Numbered from the stretch's first letter, positions 34,158-43,660 are shown. The stretch: DNA of 64,000 nucleotides from Palsa-504 sp963705835 (GCA_963705835.1 CAVPLC010000046.1:26982-90981), one strand, 5' to 3'. Made by a program: numbers and translations. Notes: generated from the letters alone by a model not told the origin.

Positions 34158-35911
34158 TTCAGATTTACTCCTCTGCCTATCCGATCGGCCAGCGCCACGG
34201 GATCGGACACCGCGGACGCCAGCGGCGCCGCTTGGCCATGGCTGGCGCCCCAGATGACGTACGGGTATGCGCGGTGGCGCCCAGACTGACGTCGGCGTCG
34301 ATGGTGGCGTCCTCGTCGGTGGGCAGTGACCGCTGGAGTTCCGAAACGCTGTAGCAAAGGCTCGCGGTATACCCAACCGTAGTAGATGAGGAATGCAGGC
34401 GCAGTCAGCAGCCCGCTCAATACGAGGCCGATGCCGCCAGCCGGCAGGCTGTTATGCAGGCTCCATTCGCACACTCCCGCCACGGCGATAGCAACCAGCG
34501 CAGGGACATAACTGATACAGCGGAAGAATGGTGTGATCTGTTTACCGATCTTCTTTCGGGCCAGATAGATGCAAACAACGAAGCTGATGACTTGACCGAT
34601 AGCCGTACCGAGGGGGACTCCGATCACTCCTATGCTAAGAGCAAGCGGCACCGTGCACGCCACATTTACGGCCACGCCGATGCCGAGATACCACGACTCG
34701 ATCTCAGGCATCCCGACCACCTTTACCGTCACATCGACTATCGCGTTGAGCAGTAGCGGAGCAGTGCCGATCACCAATAGGGCCGCCGTGGCGGCTGCGA
34801 GCTGAGAGCCGTGGCCGAGCCAGACGGGGATGCCGAACCAACCTACGAGCGCAGCAACCACTGGAAAGATTCCAAGAGCGGTGACCCATATGCGCTGGGT
34901 ATCAGGGAATGATCGCAGAACACCCTGCTTGCCACTCTTTCCGTAGCTGCGGCCGATGTCTTGCAGGATCGGGTTCAACCCGTTGATCGGCATATTGGTA
35001 ATCTGCTGACTGAAGCTCGCTCCGATGCTGTAGTAGGCCACATACCTGACAGGAAAAAGGAAGCCCACCAGCACGGCGTCCAGCTCGTAGTTGAAAGAGC
35101 TGGCGAGTGCCGCGATCTGGACCCGGCATCCGAAGCGGAGGATTTGGCGCACCTCCGAGGTCGGCAGCCAGCGCAAGCGTTTCAGCAATATGTAGCGGCG
35201 GCAGGCCCACACCGCGGTGATGAGAAGGATGGCTTCCCGCGCATAGGTGGCCCATATCAGGCACTGCACGCCCGAAGACGCGAAGGAGACCCCCACTGCA
35301 GTGGCGGCATACGCCACCACGGCCATGACCTGGGTGTAGTTGAGGAACGCCCAGCGATGATGTGCCATGACGAGCCGTTGGATCGGCGTACGAATGGCGG
35401 CGACGAGCAGCACCGGCATCAGGACCCTGATGAGTTGGACGGTCCCATGCGAATGACCGGCGAGACCGGACCCGAGCGCGAAGACTCCCACGACGGCTGG
35501 CGCGACGAGAATCATCGTGGTCGTAGCGGTACCGACGATGATCACCACCAAGATGAGCATCGTGAGGAGGAAACTGGTCGTGGCGGCAACGTCCCCTCGG
35601 CCCACGTAGACCGGGAAGTAGCGGTATCCCGTGGGAGCCAGCCCTCCATCCAGGTTGCTGAGTAGCCCTATGATCGAACTGACCAAGGCGAAGATGCCGT
35701 ATTGCGTCGCCCCCAGGTGGTGGAGCAGGAAAGGAGTAAGACCGAGGCTTATCCCGACGACCAAGAACTGGCCGACTATGTTCCACCCGAGTCCGGCCAA
35801 AAGGCGCTTCGGCTGCATGGAGGATTCGGTGGCTGTCGCATCGGCGGAGGATGGGTCGGAGTGCCGCGTGTTGGTTAGCAGACTGGGCTCATGCTTGTTG
35901 ATCTCAGCCAT
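34154..35911 (-). CDS. Wzx-like polysaccharide flippase (MOP superfamily)
   Basis: This protein of about 585 aa has 12-14 membrane helices beginning at LLAGLGWNIVGQFLVVGISL. HHLGATQYGIFALVSSIIGLL and GVPLGTAIGQVISF are typical of Wzx/RfbX-type flippases, which move undecaprenyl-linked oligosaccharides to the outer face. A basic, His/Arg-rich cytoplasmic tail follows residue about 530. The start at ATG 35911 (MAEINKHEP) is favoured by AGGGATGTCC just upstream; in-frame ATGs further up are possible. Its presence implies a lipid-linked repeat-unit glycan besides the synthase-made polymers at 13-22 kb. Confidence 0.85.
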   Translation of the reverse strand: MAEINKHEPSLLTNTRHSDPSSADATATESSMQPKRLLAGLGWNIVGQFLVVGISLGLTPFLLHHLGATQYGIFALVSSIIGLLSNLDGGLAPTGYRYFPVYVGRGDVAATTSFLLTMLILVVIIVGTATTTMILVAPAVVGVFALGSGLAGHSHGTVQLIRVLMPVLLVAAIRTPIQRLVMAHHRWAFLNYTQVMAVVAYAATAVGVSFASSGVQCLIWATYAREAILLITAVWACRRYILLKRLRWLPTSEVRQILRFGCRVQIAALASSFNYELDAVLVGFLFPVRYVAYYSIGASFSQQITNMPINGLNPILQDIGRSYGKSGKQGVLRSFPDTQRIWVTALGIFPVVAALVGWFGIPVWLGHGSQLAAATAALLVIGTAPLLLNAIVDVTVKVVGMPEIESWYLGIGVAVNVACTVPLALSIGVIGVPLGTAIGQVISFVVCIYLARKKIGKQITPFFRCISYVPALVAIAVAGVCEWSLHNSLPAGGIGLVLSGLLTAPAFLIYYGWVYREPLLQRFGTPAVTAHRRGRHHRRRRQSGRHRAYPYVIWGASHGQAAPLASAVSDPVALADRIGRGVNLK

Positions 35912-36494
35912 GGACATCCCTGGGACGCGTAGACGACCTGTCTGTCGGCCACGGCCGGCAGGATCCTGGCCTGGAATCTCTGCCAACATGGTCAAGCGCC
36001 TCGGCGCCATGTGGCGCATCACCCGGATGCACGTACGGTCGTTGGCTGAATAGTCGTTATCATCACCTTATCCTAGGCGGAATGCCAATGGCCGAGTCCG
36101 CCATTATGATAGCGCATGGCGCGAAACTGCGCAAGCGATATCGGCTATCTTCATAGACATCCCACAGAACATGACACAATTCGGCCCTGCCTGGTTCACA
36201 ACTTGCCTCCTGTTTGCATCTTCGCCGTCGCGAGCAAGGATTGCCCCGTAGCCAACTACAGCTACACTGATTGAGGTGCAATAACAGCTGACCAGTCTGC
36301 TCGCTGACGGCAAGATCAAGGACCAAGAAGCAGCGCGGATCAGGTCATGGATGGCCGCACAGGTGAGCGCCGATAGTACCTGAAGTCCGCTGCATTCTCG
36401 CTGTGGGCACCCGCGATCGGCGCGTGGACCAAAATCTAGGCCCTCCTGTAGGTGCCATGACTCTAGCATTGCCATTGTCTCGCACCGGATCGGC
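35912..36494. other. Sparse region upstream of the flippase
   Basis: No full gene is supported. On the plus strand 36285-36383 encodes LTSLLADGKIKDQEAARIR followed by a stop, a helix-like stretch that could be a gene relic, but I cannot assign it. The promoter of the flippase operon should lie at 35920-36060. Confidence 0.35.
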
Positions 36495-36731
36495 TCAATG
36501 ATTGGTGTCTCCTTCCGCGGAACGCAACAGATTATAGATAAAGAAGCTTACGGCTGACAGCGCGAAGCATATCTCCCCGAAGGTATCTTCGTGCGGCAAC
36601 TTCGCGAAGTGCGTGAGCTGCAAGCGGAGTGTGTACGGGTGGACAAGCGCCACGAGCGCGATGTACACCCATCCGGCGAAGCCGTAAAGCGCGAGCGTCC
36701 GACTCGTTACCAACGCGATTCTGCGCTTCAT
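36495..36731 (-). CDS. Small two-helix membrane protein
   Basis: This 78-aa protein has two hydrophobic segments (LALYGFAGWVYIALVAL and ICFALSAVSFFIYNLL) separated by a polar loop (LTHFAKLPHEDTFG). AGGAGA lies about nine bases before ATG 36731, which supports real translation. There is no family assignment. Its position between the flippase operon and a GT2 gene suggests a small accessory membrane protein of the glycan locus. Confidence 0.55.
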   Translation of the reverse strand: MKRRIALVTSRTLALYGFAGWVYIALVALVHPYTLRLQLTHFAKLPHEDTFGEICFALSAVSFFIYNLLRSAEGDTNH

Positions 36732-37488
36732 TTTCCAGTTTCTCCTACTCTAGCATTGATCATTCATTTGGATCGGTTACAAGCCGAGGATGAGTGGGCC
36801 GAGCTCGTGTGCGAACTTTGGTCCTAATGCAGAAGCGGCATCCAGGTGCTTCCTGGTCGTTGGAATGTCGTCCACTCGATCTAGTACAGGCAATCATAAA
36901 GGAATGCCATACAGGCCAGTCCTCCCCTCAAGATTCGTTGTATGAATATGCAACTTGCGCGTATGGTCGATCCGCTACAGTTGACACGCTGTCGGCTCGA
37001 GTCAAGTCGGCGCTTGGAGAAGACCTTCCAGCAGTGACAGTGCGGTCCTGCTAACCGAGCATGACGTCTTAAATGCGGCAGCAATGACAGACAGTGTGCG
37101 AACATCACCCTTGGCGAAGAATGCCTCGCGCGTGCGCACCCGCAATCCGCACGCGTAATGACTACGTTACGTAGCTATGCAGTCGGCTTCTGGACAAGGG
37201 ACTGGGCCGACATCACCTCAGGACTACGCCGGCCAGCCTTGCAACTACGCCAACGCTATTACGCCGCTTCATCTTACCACTTGGGAACGCCGGATACCAT
37301 GGCGTCCTGCAAGCATGGCAGGCACGGTTCAGAAAGCAGTCACCTCAGCCTCCACAATGGTCTATACTGTGCCAGTATTGAGAGAAGATGATAACAGGGT
37401 TAGTGAGAAGTTTGATACGATTAAAATATACGAAGAAATGATATACAGCAAATGTTCGAGGATAATGCTAGCTTAGGAAGGCCAAGCC
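36732..37488. other. Long AT-richer non-coding stretch
   Basis: No gene with a good start or recognisable product is visible on either strand. Base composition drops well below the chromosome, most strongly at 37370-37470, just before the GT2 gene at 37489. A TACGTTACGTAGC palindrome-like word lies at about 37163-37175. Confidence 0.4.
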
Positions 37489-38496
37489 GTGTCCGAAGAG
37501 ACCTTTGTCAGCTTCGTTGTAATTGCGTACAACGAAGCTGCCAACATCGCTCGCGCCCTTGCCGCAATCAGCGGACTCGAAGGCCTCGGCGAGCATGAAA
37601 TCATTGTTGTGGATGATGGTTCACACGACAGCACCGCGCGGGTAGTCGAAGATATTGCCGTTCGGAACCCTCGCATACATCTTGTCAGACTCGCCGAAAA
37701 CCGCGGCCGGGGTTATGCCAGAAGCATTGGAGTCGCAAAGGCGTGTGGTAGCCTGATTGCCCTGGTGGACGCCGATATCGTTCTTCCCGTCAACTGGCTT
37801 GTGCGCGCATGCGCTGCTCTAGTAGATCACGATGCAGTGGGCGGGATTGCTGTACCTGACGGAGATGTCGCATACATCTATAAACGCTTCAAGCTTGTAC
37901 CGCGCATCGTGCGCGGTACGACAACTGTGACAGGAAATAATGGACTCTACCGTCGCGAAGTCTTCGACGTCGTAAGCTTCGATCCAAGATTGCGCGAGGG
38001 AGAGGACTCCGCTCTGAACCACGCCATGGACCGCCAAGGGCTATCGTCCATAACTGTCCCAGGACTTCTCGTTCACCATGAGGAGAGCAAGACGCTGACT
38101 ACATCGTTGAAGTGGCTGTTCGAAACGGGCCAGGGTGCGACGCGCCAACTACTCACCTATCACGAAGTGCGACAGCCGGACCTTGCAGCCGGCGCGTTCG
38201 TTGGTGCAGCAGCATTGGGCCTGTTCGCCGCAATTCGTGAGCATCGACTCATTGGAGCAGCAATTCCGTCCAGTTTTGTGCTAGCTGCGAGCATCCAACA
38301 CGTGAAAACTCGCTTCGAGACTACCCCGTCCCACTGGCCGAGAGTAGTGCCCGCCGTTGCCGTCGACAGCGCAATGCTCATGGCTTACTTTGCTGGCAGG
38401 CTTGTCGGTCTGACCGCACTATGGCGGCGCCCTAACTCGGCGCTCTCCCCCAACTCTAGAACACATGGGCGTCCTCGTCAGTCAAAAAAGAATTAG
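37489..38496 (+). CDS. GT2 family glycosyltransferase
   Basis: This 335-aa protein opens FVSFVVIAYNEAANIARAL, then VVDDGSHDST, the metal site LVDADIVLP, and REGEDSALNHAM for the catalytic-base region. Two hydrophobic segments near 225-260 and 280-305 suggest membrane anchoring at the C-terminus. GTG 37489 follows AGGAAGG at good distance. It stands alone between two poorly coding regions. The family is confident; the substrate is unknown. Confidence 0.87.
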   Translation: MSEETFVSFVVIAYNEAANIARALAAISGLEGLGEHEIIVVDDGSHDSTARVVEDIAVRNPRIHLVRLAENRGRGYARSIGVAKACGSLIALVDADIVLPVNWLVRACAALVDHDAVGGIAVPDGDVAYIYKRFKLVPRIVRGTTTVTGNNGLYRREVFDVVSFDPRLREGEDSALNHAMDRQGLSSITVPGLLVHHEESKTLTTSLKWLFETGQGATRQLLTYHEVRQPDLAAGAFVGAAALGLFAAIREHRLIGAAIPSSFVLAASIQHVKTRFETTPSHWPRVVPAVAVDSAMLMAYFAGRLVGLTALWRRPNSALSPNSRTHGRPRQSKKN

Positions 38497-38582
38497 GCAC
38501 GTTCATCCGACACGGGCACCTAGCGTGCTACATGCCGACCAACGGAGCAGGACTAAGGCTGGCTAGTGGATCCGAATCACGG

Positions 38583-39446
38583 TTACCTCATGGCCAGGGC
38601 ATTGCTCACAGCATTCCGATGGAGCCGACGAAGGCCGTCCTGAACAACCGAGCTGAATCTTGTGAAGCCAGCTCCCTGCAGAAGGTTGAAAATCTCTTCC
38701 GGCGAAGAGCCGACCTTCCTGAGAGCCTCCGGGTTAATCTCAATCAGGACACTTTTAGTTTGCGTCAGCGTCCTTGCGGCACCTCGGAGAACGTGTGCTT
38801 CCCAGCCTTCGACGTCTATCTTTACAAGGGCTACAGCTCCCAAGCCACTCGTAATATCATCGAGCGTCGTCATTGGGACCTCTACCCGGCCATCCCACGC
38901 CCAACCGAGGGCAGTGACCCCGCCGCTATCTCCGCCAGCCTTGGCCAGACTAATCGTACCCTGTTGACTACCGAGAGCCGCTTCCACTACACGAACGTTC
39001 TTACAATTGTTTCGTGCCAGATTGCCTTTAAGTATTGCCATGTTCGGAGGGTATGGCTCGCAGGCGATGACCTGGCCTGCTTCACCGACGTGGCGGGCGG
39101 CCGCTGTCGTGAACCAGCCGATGTGCGCCCCCACGTCGATAAAGATGTCTCCGGAACTCAGCAACTCTCCTAGGAGGCGAGTCTCACGCGGCTCGAACAG
39201 ACCGAGGTACATCGTGCGCTGGGTTCTGTCAGCGAGTTGGCATTGCAGGAGGCGTCCGTCCCTCAGAAGTGTCGTCGCGTTTCTCTGAGGCCTCGGTAGC
39301 CACCCATTTTGCCAGCCTAGAAGGAGCGGATAACCCACTAGCGGGGCGGTCGCCACCCGATGCAGAACGTGAAGGACGGCATGGCGTCGCTTCCCGTTAC
39401 CTTTATGCAATCTCAAATCTATCCGGTTCACTGCAATTAGAGCCAT
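38583..39446 (-). CDS. FkbM-family SAM-dependent methyltransferase
   Basis: This 287-aa protein has the FkbM core: FIDVGAHIGWFTTAAA (SAM-binding glycine loop), VIACEPYPPNMAILKGNL, VVEAALGSQQG and LVKIDVEGWEAHVLRG. FkbM-type enzymes O-methylate sugars or other hydroxyls. Its ATG directly follows the stop of the GT4 gene (TGA then ATG), so both belong to one operon. Probable task: methylation of a sugar in the surface glycan, often a chain-capping step. Confidence 0.88.
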   Translation of the reverse strand: MALIAVNRIDLRLHKGNGKRRHAVLHVLHRVATAPLVGYPLLLGWQNGWLPRPQRNATTLLRDGRLLQCQLADRTQRTMYLGLFEPRETRLLGELLSSGDIFIDVGAHIGWFTTAAARHVGEAGQVIACEPYPPNMAILKGNLARNNCKNVRVVEAALGSQQGTISLAKAGGDSGGVTALGWAWDGRVEVPMTTLDDITSGLGAVALVKIDVEGWEAHVLRGAARTLTQTKSVLIEINPEALRKVGSSPEEIFNLLQGAGFTRFSSVVQDGLRRLHRNAVSNALAMR

Positions 39447-40643
39447 TCATATCCGCAGTGCCGTTATTACCCGGTCGGCTATATCATCCCAGTTGTACTC
39501 GGCCAGCCACAGGTCGTCATCGCCTGAACCCTTGTTTGCCGGCGAGTCACGATTCGCAAGCATAAGCTTCACGGCGTCAGCGATTGCTGATGCGGTCGAG
39601 TCACAGATAACGCCATACGGGGATCGCGCGACAAGGTGCTGGGCAAGGTTGTCTGGAGCCGACGTCGTTACCACTGGGATCCCGCAGGCGAAAGCTTCGA
39701 GCACGGCGATCCCGAATCCTTCGCGAGCTGACGGAAGGACAAACACCTTTGCAGCCTTCACCAGATTGTAGACCTCTTTCTGCTCCCGAACGTCGTGTCG
39801 GAATTCCACTGCCTGCTCTATTCCCAATATTCGCGCATAACTACGGAGCTCTTCTCGCTCTGGCCCATCACCAATGACGCGACAAGTCACGAATACGCCA
39901 TCCGTATGTAGGAACGCCACGGCGTCCAACAGCATGCTGATGCGTTTGTGAGGCATCAGTCGACTCACCACAACCAAGTCGGTGGTCAAGTGGTGGGGGT
40001 AGGAGTCACGAACAGCTTCGAGATCGATGCCGTTCGGCGCGATCGTAATCGATGCACGAGCGCCAAGGCGGGCGTAAAGCCTTTCTGCGGTATGCGATGA
40101 GGCAGCGATGATGTGGTCGGGAAGACGCATGGCTAGATACTCGACAAACCACGCGCCAAATCCGGCCCGTCCGAGATATTGACGCCAGTACGATCTACCC
40201 CAGACCTCGTGCCATGTGACCACAAACCGCTTGCGCTTTACGGTTGTCACCAATCGAAGCACGAGAATTTGCAAAAGTGGCATGTGGTCTGCTTCAAGTA
40301 CGTCGAAACGCGATACCAGCAACCGCATGCAGGCGAGAGCGAAAAATGTCGCTTGCCTGAGTGATCTGCGATTCCGGGTATACATAGGGTGTAGCCGCGA
40401 TATCCCATGAACGGTAACGGCCTCATCCTTGCGGACCCGCGGGCCGTCCCACCAGCGCATCGTATACACGTGAAGCTCAGCATGCTTGGCCAGCCGCTGA
40501 ATCAGTTCATAATAGCGGATCTCCCTACCTCCGCAGCTGTAAGGGAAGATTGCATCGCTGACCAGAGCGACAACCGGATGATGGTTCTTTTTAGCAGGAT
40601 TCTTCCGCCGTAGACCCGTTAGGAGAGCCGGAAATCCACGCAC
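39447..40643 (-). CDS. GT4 family glycosyltransferase
   Basis: This 398-aa GT-B enzyme has an N-terminal GGREIRYYELIQRL acceptor-side loop, IAPNGIDLEAVRD, VVSRLMPHKRISMLLDA, VIGDGPEREEL, and VLPSAREGFGIAVLEAFACG with the E-x7-E retaining signature. It is cytoplasmic and uses a nucleotide sugar (often GDP-mannose or UDP-glucose) to extend a lipid-linked oligosaccharide. It precedes the FkbM methyltransferase in the same operon. Confidence 0.92.
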   Translation of the reverse strand: MRGFPALLTGLRRKNPAKKNHHPVVALVSDAIFPYSCGGREIRYYELIQRLAKHAELHVYTMRWWDGPRVRKDEAVTVHGISRLHPMYTRNRRSLRQATFFALACMRLLVSRFDVLEADHMPLLQILVLRLVTTVKRKRFVVTWHEVWGRSYWRQYLGRAGFGAWFVEYLAMRLPDHIIAASSHTAERLYARLGARASITIAPNGIDLEAVRDSYPHHLTTDLVVVSRLMPHKRISMLLDAVAFLHTDGVFVTCRVIGDGPEREELRSYARILGIEQAVEFRHDVREQKEVYNLVKAAKVFVLPSAREGFGIAVLEAFACGIPVVTTSAPDNLAQHLVARSPYGVICDSTASAIADAVKLMLANRDSPANKGSGDDDLWLAEYNWDDIADRVITALRI

Positions 40644-41219
40644 TCCAGAGAGTCGACCAAGCGGACCGCCAGAACCGAGTCACCTCGCCCATGCACGACG
40701 TTGCGACGGCCTTGTCCTCCGGGAGAGCCGGGAGATCCAGCGAACCTGTCTCGGTGAGTACATCGGAAGCCTTCGGGAGCCCACGCACGGCCAACCTTTC
40801 CCACCCCTCCCACCCCACTAAAGGCGCACGCTAGGCCAAACGCCCCAAACGGCGCGAACGAACACAATCGTCGTGTCGGTTCAGCCGCGTTCGGCTTGCC
40901 CCACACGGATGACGTCACAGCAGAAGGCAGGATTGCATGAATCCACCCATATCTGGGGCTAAATGGGGAAAAAGGAGATACCAACTTGGTACCTTTCAAG
41001 ATCAACATGGACATACCCCCACGATGCAGGCTGCACAGCGATTGCGTCGGCACCCGGTGACCGCGTTGTCGACGGTCGAGACCTTTGCAACCGCGCAGTG
41101 ACCCTGCGCGATGAAACGACCGGCCGCGCCTCACAGTGCCGACTTGGACACGCCGGGTTCACGAACGCAGTGTTGTACTATTCCCGGGACCAGCGACCGC
41201 TTCCCGGAGACAAGGCAGC
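40644..41219. other. Intergenic region upstream of the fourth GH26-like gene
   Basis: No gene is confidently supported. GACGTCACAGC at about 40912 resembles part of the shared promoter blocks. The last 30 bases align with the end of the module 1 synthase gene, showing that this GH26 copy was duplicated together with its upstream junction. Confidence 0.4.
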
Positions 41220-42149
41220 ATGAGATCTCGCCAAGTGATCCTCGTGGTCGTGGCGATCGCTGCGGCAGCTGTGGTCTTCACGGTAATTCGTCTCGCTTCT
41301 TCTGCCTCAGGTGGATCTCTGCCAGCTAATCCGGCCTCTTACCTCGGTGTCTACGAGACTGGGCCACCCGGTACTTACCAACGGGTCGCGGATTTCACGA
41401 GGGCGGTCGGCAAGCAGCCAAACCTCGTCGGGTATTACAGCGGCTGGGGGGAGCCCTTCCAGACCTCGTTCGCGGAGACGGTCCTCACCCATGCTGCGAC
41501 CACGATCCTGCAGTGGGACCCGACCTCCGTCTCGGTCTCGATGATCGCGGCGGGCGGGGACGACCGGTACCTACGCTCGTTCGCCGTCAGCGTCCGCGAC
41601 TTCGGCCATCCGCTCATTATCGGCTTCGGGCATGAGATGAACGCCAACTGGTATTCGTGGGGCTACGGACAGTCGCCGGCCTCGACGTTCGTGGCGGCGT
41701 GGCGGCACATCGTGACGCTGTTCCGCGACCAGGGCGCCGACAACGTCACCTGGCTGTGGACAATCCAGGCAGATGAGCCAGGTACCGGGACGATCGCCTC
41801 CTGGTGGCCCGGCGCGCAGTATGTCACCTGGGTCGGCATCGATGGCTACTACTACCGCCCTTCCGACACCTTCTTTAGCGTCTTCGGCAAAACCATTGCT
41901 CAGGTTCGGGCCCTCACCGATCGACCGGTGCTGCTGTCCGAGACCGCGGTGGGTCCCGAAGCTGGCCAGGCGGTTAAGATCCCAGGCCTGTTTGCCGGGA
42001 TGAGCCAGTACGGCACCCTCGGCCTAGTCTGGTTCGACATAGCCCAAGACAACGGGATCTATCACCAGGATTGGCACATAGAGGACAACCCGGCGGCCAA
42101 AGCGGCATTCCGGCGCGGTGTGTCCGTCCTCACATTGTGGCACCCTTGA
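41220..42149 (+). CDS. Membrane-anchored GH26-like glycoside hydrolase, fourth copy
   Basis: This 309-aa protein is the close paralogue of 16552-17511. It has a signal anchor (VILVVVAIAAAAVVFTVI), GFGHEMNANWYSWGY with acid/base Glu139, PVLLSETAVGPEAGQ with nucleophile Glu241, and the shared HQDWHIEDNPAA near the C-terminus. ATG 41220 follows GGAGACAAGGCAGC, which matches the ribosome-binding region of the module 1 copy. No synthase is next to it, so it either acts on the module polymers in trans or is a duplicate being lost. Confidence 0.8.
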   Translation: MRSRQVILVVVAIAAAAVVFTVIRLASSASGGSLPANPASYLGVYETGPPGTYQRVADFTRAVGKQPNLVGYYSGWGEPFQTSFAETVLTHAATTILQWDPTSVSVSMIAAGGDDRYLRSFAVSVRDFGHPLIIGFGHEMNANWYSWGYGQSPASTFVAAWRHIVTLFRDQGADNVTWLWTIQADEPGTGTIASWWPGAQYVTWVGIDGYYYRPSDTFFSVFGKTIAQVRALTDRPVLLSETAVGPEAGQAVKIPGLFAGMSQYGTLGLVWFDIAQDNGIYHQDWHIEDNPAAKAAFRRGVSVLTLWHP

Positions 42150-42252
42150 CCCGAACAGGGTGCGCGGTTTCCCCTGGGTAGGGCCTGACGCGGCCCAGAG
42201 TGCGGGGTTGGTTCTGGTCTGAATTGACAAACGTGACCCCTCCAGGGGATCG

Positions 42253-42280
42253 GGATACTACCCTTTCGAAGGCGGTGTCC
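42253..42280 (+). promoter_or_regulatory. Copy of the motif found before modules 2 and 3
   Basis: GGATACTACCCTTTCGAAGG then CGGTGTCC matches GGACTGTACCTTTTCGTAGG then CAGTGTTCC at 17687. It lies upstream of the GH26 fragment and the fifth GH26-like gene. Confidence 0.5.
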
Positions 42281-42379
42281 TATGGAGACATCGCAACGGC
42301 GTAACACTGTCAGTACAGTACGTGAACGCGAGGCAGACCGAGCATCCTTGGATGCCTGGATTGCAGATGGGTGCGGCTC

Positions 42380-42457
42380 ATGCAGCGGAGCGCGACGGGA
42401 TCGGCTGTCGCCGCGTTCCACAAGGGCGCCAGCACCTTCGCCAGGCCTGGGTCGTGA
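42380..42457 (+). pseudogene. Fragment of a GH26-like gene (3' end)
   Basis: The frame reads SAVAAFHKGASTFARPGS and stops at 42455-42457. This is the C-terminal signature of the family (AAFRKGASTYHRPG at 22040-22074; ALRQGAKTYNRP in the next gene). The catalytic domain is absent. A sixth GH26-like gene was deleted here apart from its tail. Confidence 0.6.
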
Positions 42458-42634
42458 GCAGCCCGCCACGTCAGACCATGCCAGGAACCGGATGCCTCAT
42501 CGAGGGGGGGAGCGTCTTGGTCTCGGTTCCATGGCGTGTGGCCGGATGGAACTATCGGGCTCTTGGTGTGGCACCCACACCGCCACCCTCGACACCTTTT
42601 GCCGCGAGGCGAAACGCCGAGGGTAGGGGATAAG

Positions 42635-43660
42635 GTGCTGCTCGCTAATACCGATCGCCCCGGGCGCCACCGGCAAGCGCCACCGCGCACGCTCCGCACC
42701 CCGGCTCGCCCGAACCAGGCAAGGCGGCGCGCGGTGATGGCTGTCACAAGCGCACTGGCGCTCGTCGTCTCTGCGTTCGTCGTTCTGGTCATCGTGAAGG
42801 CGAAACATGATGGCCCATCTCAAGTACAGACCGTTCTCCCAACTACTCCGGGGTCCTATCTCGGGGTGTACACGGCTGGGGTACCTAACTCATACGCGGA
42901 AGTAACGGCGTTTTCAAATTCCACCGGGGTCAAACCGGGACTGGTCCTCTACTACAGCGGGTGGCTGGAGCCGTTCCAGACCAGCTTCGCCACGACCGTG
43001 GCCGAGCACGGTGGGGTGCCGCTGGTTCAAATCAACCCGACTAACGTAAGCGTTGCCGCGATCGCAGCTGGGCAGTACGACGCTTACCTGACCTCCTACG
43101 CCAAGGCCGTCCGCGCCTATCGCCACCCGGTCATTCTGGGCTTCGGCCACGAGATGAACGGCACCTGGTTCTCGTGGGGGTACACGCACACATCCCCCGC
43201 GGCTTTCGTAGCCGCCTGGCGACACATCGTCACTCTCTTCCGTGCAAACGGAGCCTGGAACGTGACCTGGATGTGGACAGTCAACATCATCAAGACGAAG
43301 AATGGCCAGATTCCCAGCCCGGGTCCTTGGTGGCCCGGCCGCTCGTACGTGACCTGGGTAGGGATCGACGCCTACTACCTCCAGCCGTCCTGGCAGTTCG
43401 CTCCCATATTCGGGCCGACCATCGTTGCCGTACGCGAACTGACCGGCGATCCGATACTCATTGCCGAGACAAGCGCGACGCAGGCAGCCAACCAGTCAGA
43501 AAAGATCACCAACCTGTTCGTGGGCATCCGCACGTACAGGCTGCTCGGGTTTGTTTGGTTCAACGCCATCTCCGACTCGCGTGACTACCGCATCAGCGGC
43601 CCTGAAGCCATCGCCGCGTTGCGCCAAGGTGCCAAGACCTACAACAGGCCCGCCTCGTGA
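42635..43660 (+). CDS. Membrane-anchored GH26-like glycoside hydrolase, fifth copy
   Basis: This 341-aa protein has a basic N-terminal tail, a signal anchor (ALALVVSAFVVLVIV), GFGHEMNGTWFSWGY with acid/base Glu173, WWPGRSYVTWVGIDAYYLQ, and PILIAETSATQ with nucleophile Glu278. GTG 42635 is preferred because AGGGG lies five bases before it; the frame is open further upstream to 42536. It resembles the 21026 and 22454 copies. It marks the right edge of the glycan island, next to ordinary chromosomal genes. Confidence 0.8.
   Translation: MLLANTDRPGRHRQAPPRTLRTPARPNQARRRAVMAVTSALALVVSAFVVLVIVKAKHDGPSQVQTVLPTTPGSYLGVYTAGVPNSYAEVTAFSNSTGVKPGLVLYYSGWLEPFQTSFATTVAEHGGVPLVQINPTNVSVAAIAAGQYDAYLTSYAKAVRAYRHPVILGFGHEMNGTWFSWGYTHTSPAAFVAAWRHIVTLFRANGAWNVTWMWTVNIIKTKNGQIPSPGPWWPGRSYVTWVGIDAYYLQPSWQFAPIFGPTIVAVRELTGDPILIAETSATQAANQSEKITNLFVGIRTYRLLGFVWFNAISDSRDYRISGPEAIAALRQGAKTYNRPAS

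Noticed and set aside
36104..36475. A 123-codon minus-strand frame upstream of the flippase
   Set aside because: Atypical composition, no start signal, and no family resemblance.
37158..37391. Short plus-strand frames before the GT2 gene at 37489
   Set aside because: No ribosome-binding site, no conserved pattern, and located in AT-richer non-coding sequence.
38532..39173. A 213-codon plus-strand frame
   Set aside because: It is the antisense of the FkbM methyltransferase, whose motifs are clear on the other strand.
40963..41223. An 86-codon frame whose stop overlaps the ATG of the fourth GH26-like gene
   Set aside because: The overlap looks like coupling, but there is no ribosome-binding site or recognisable sequence, and the junction is inherited from the duplicated end of the module 1 synthase in another frame.
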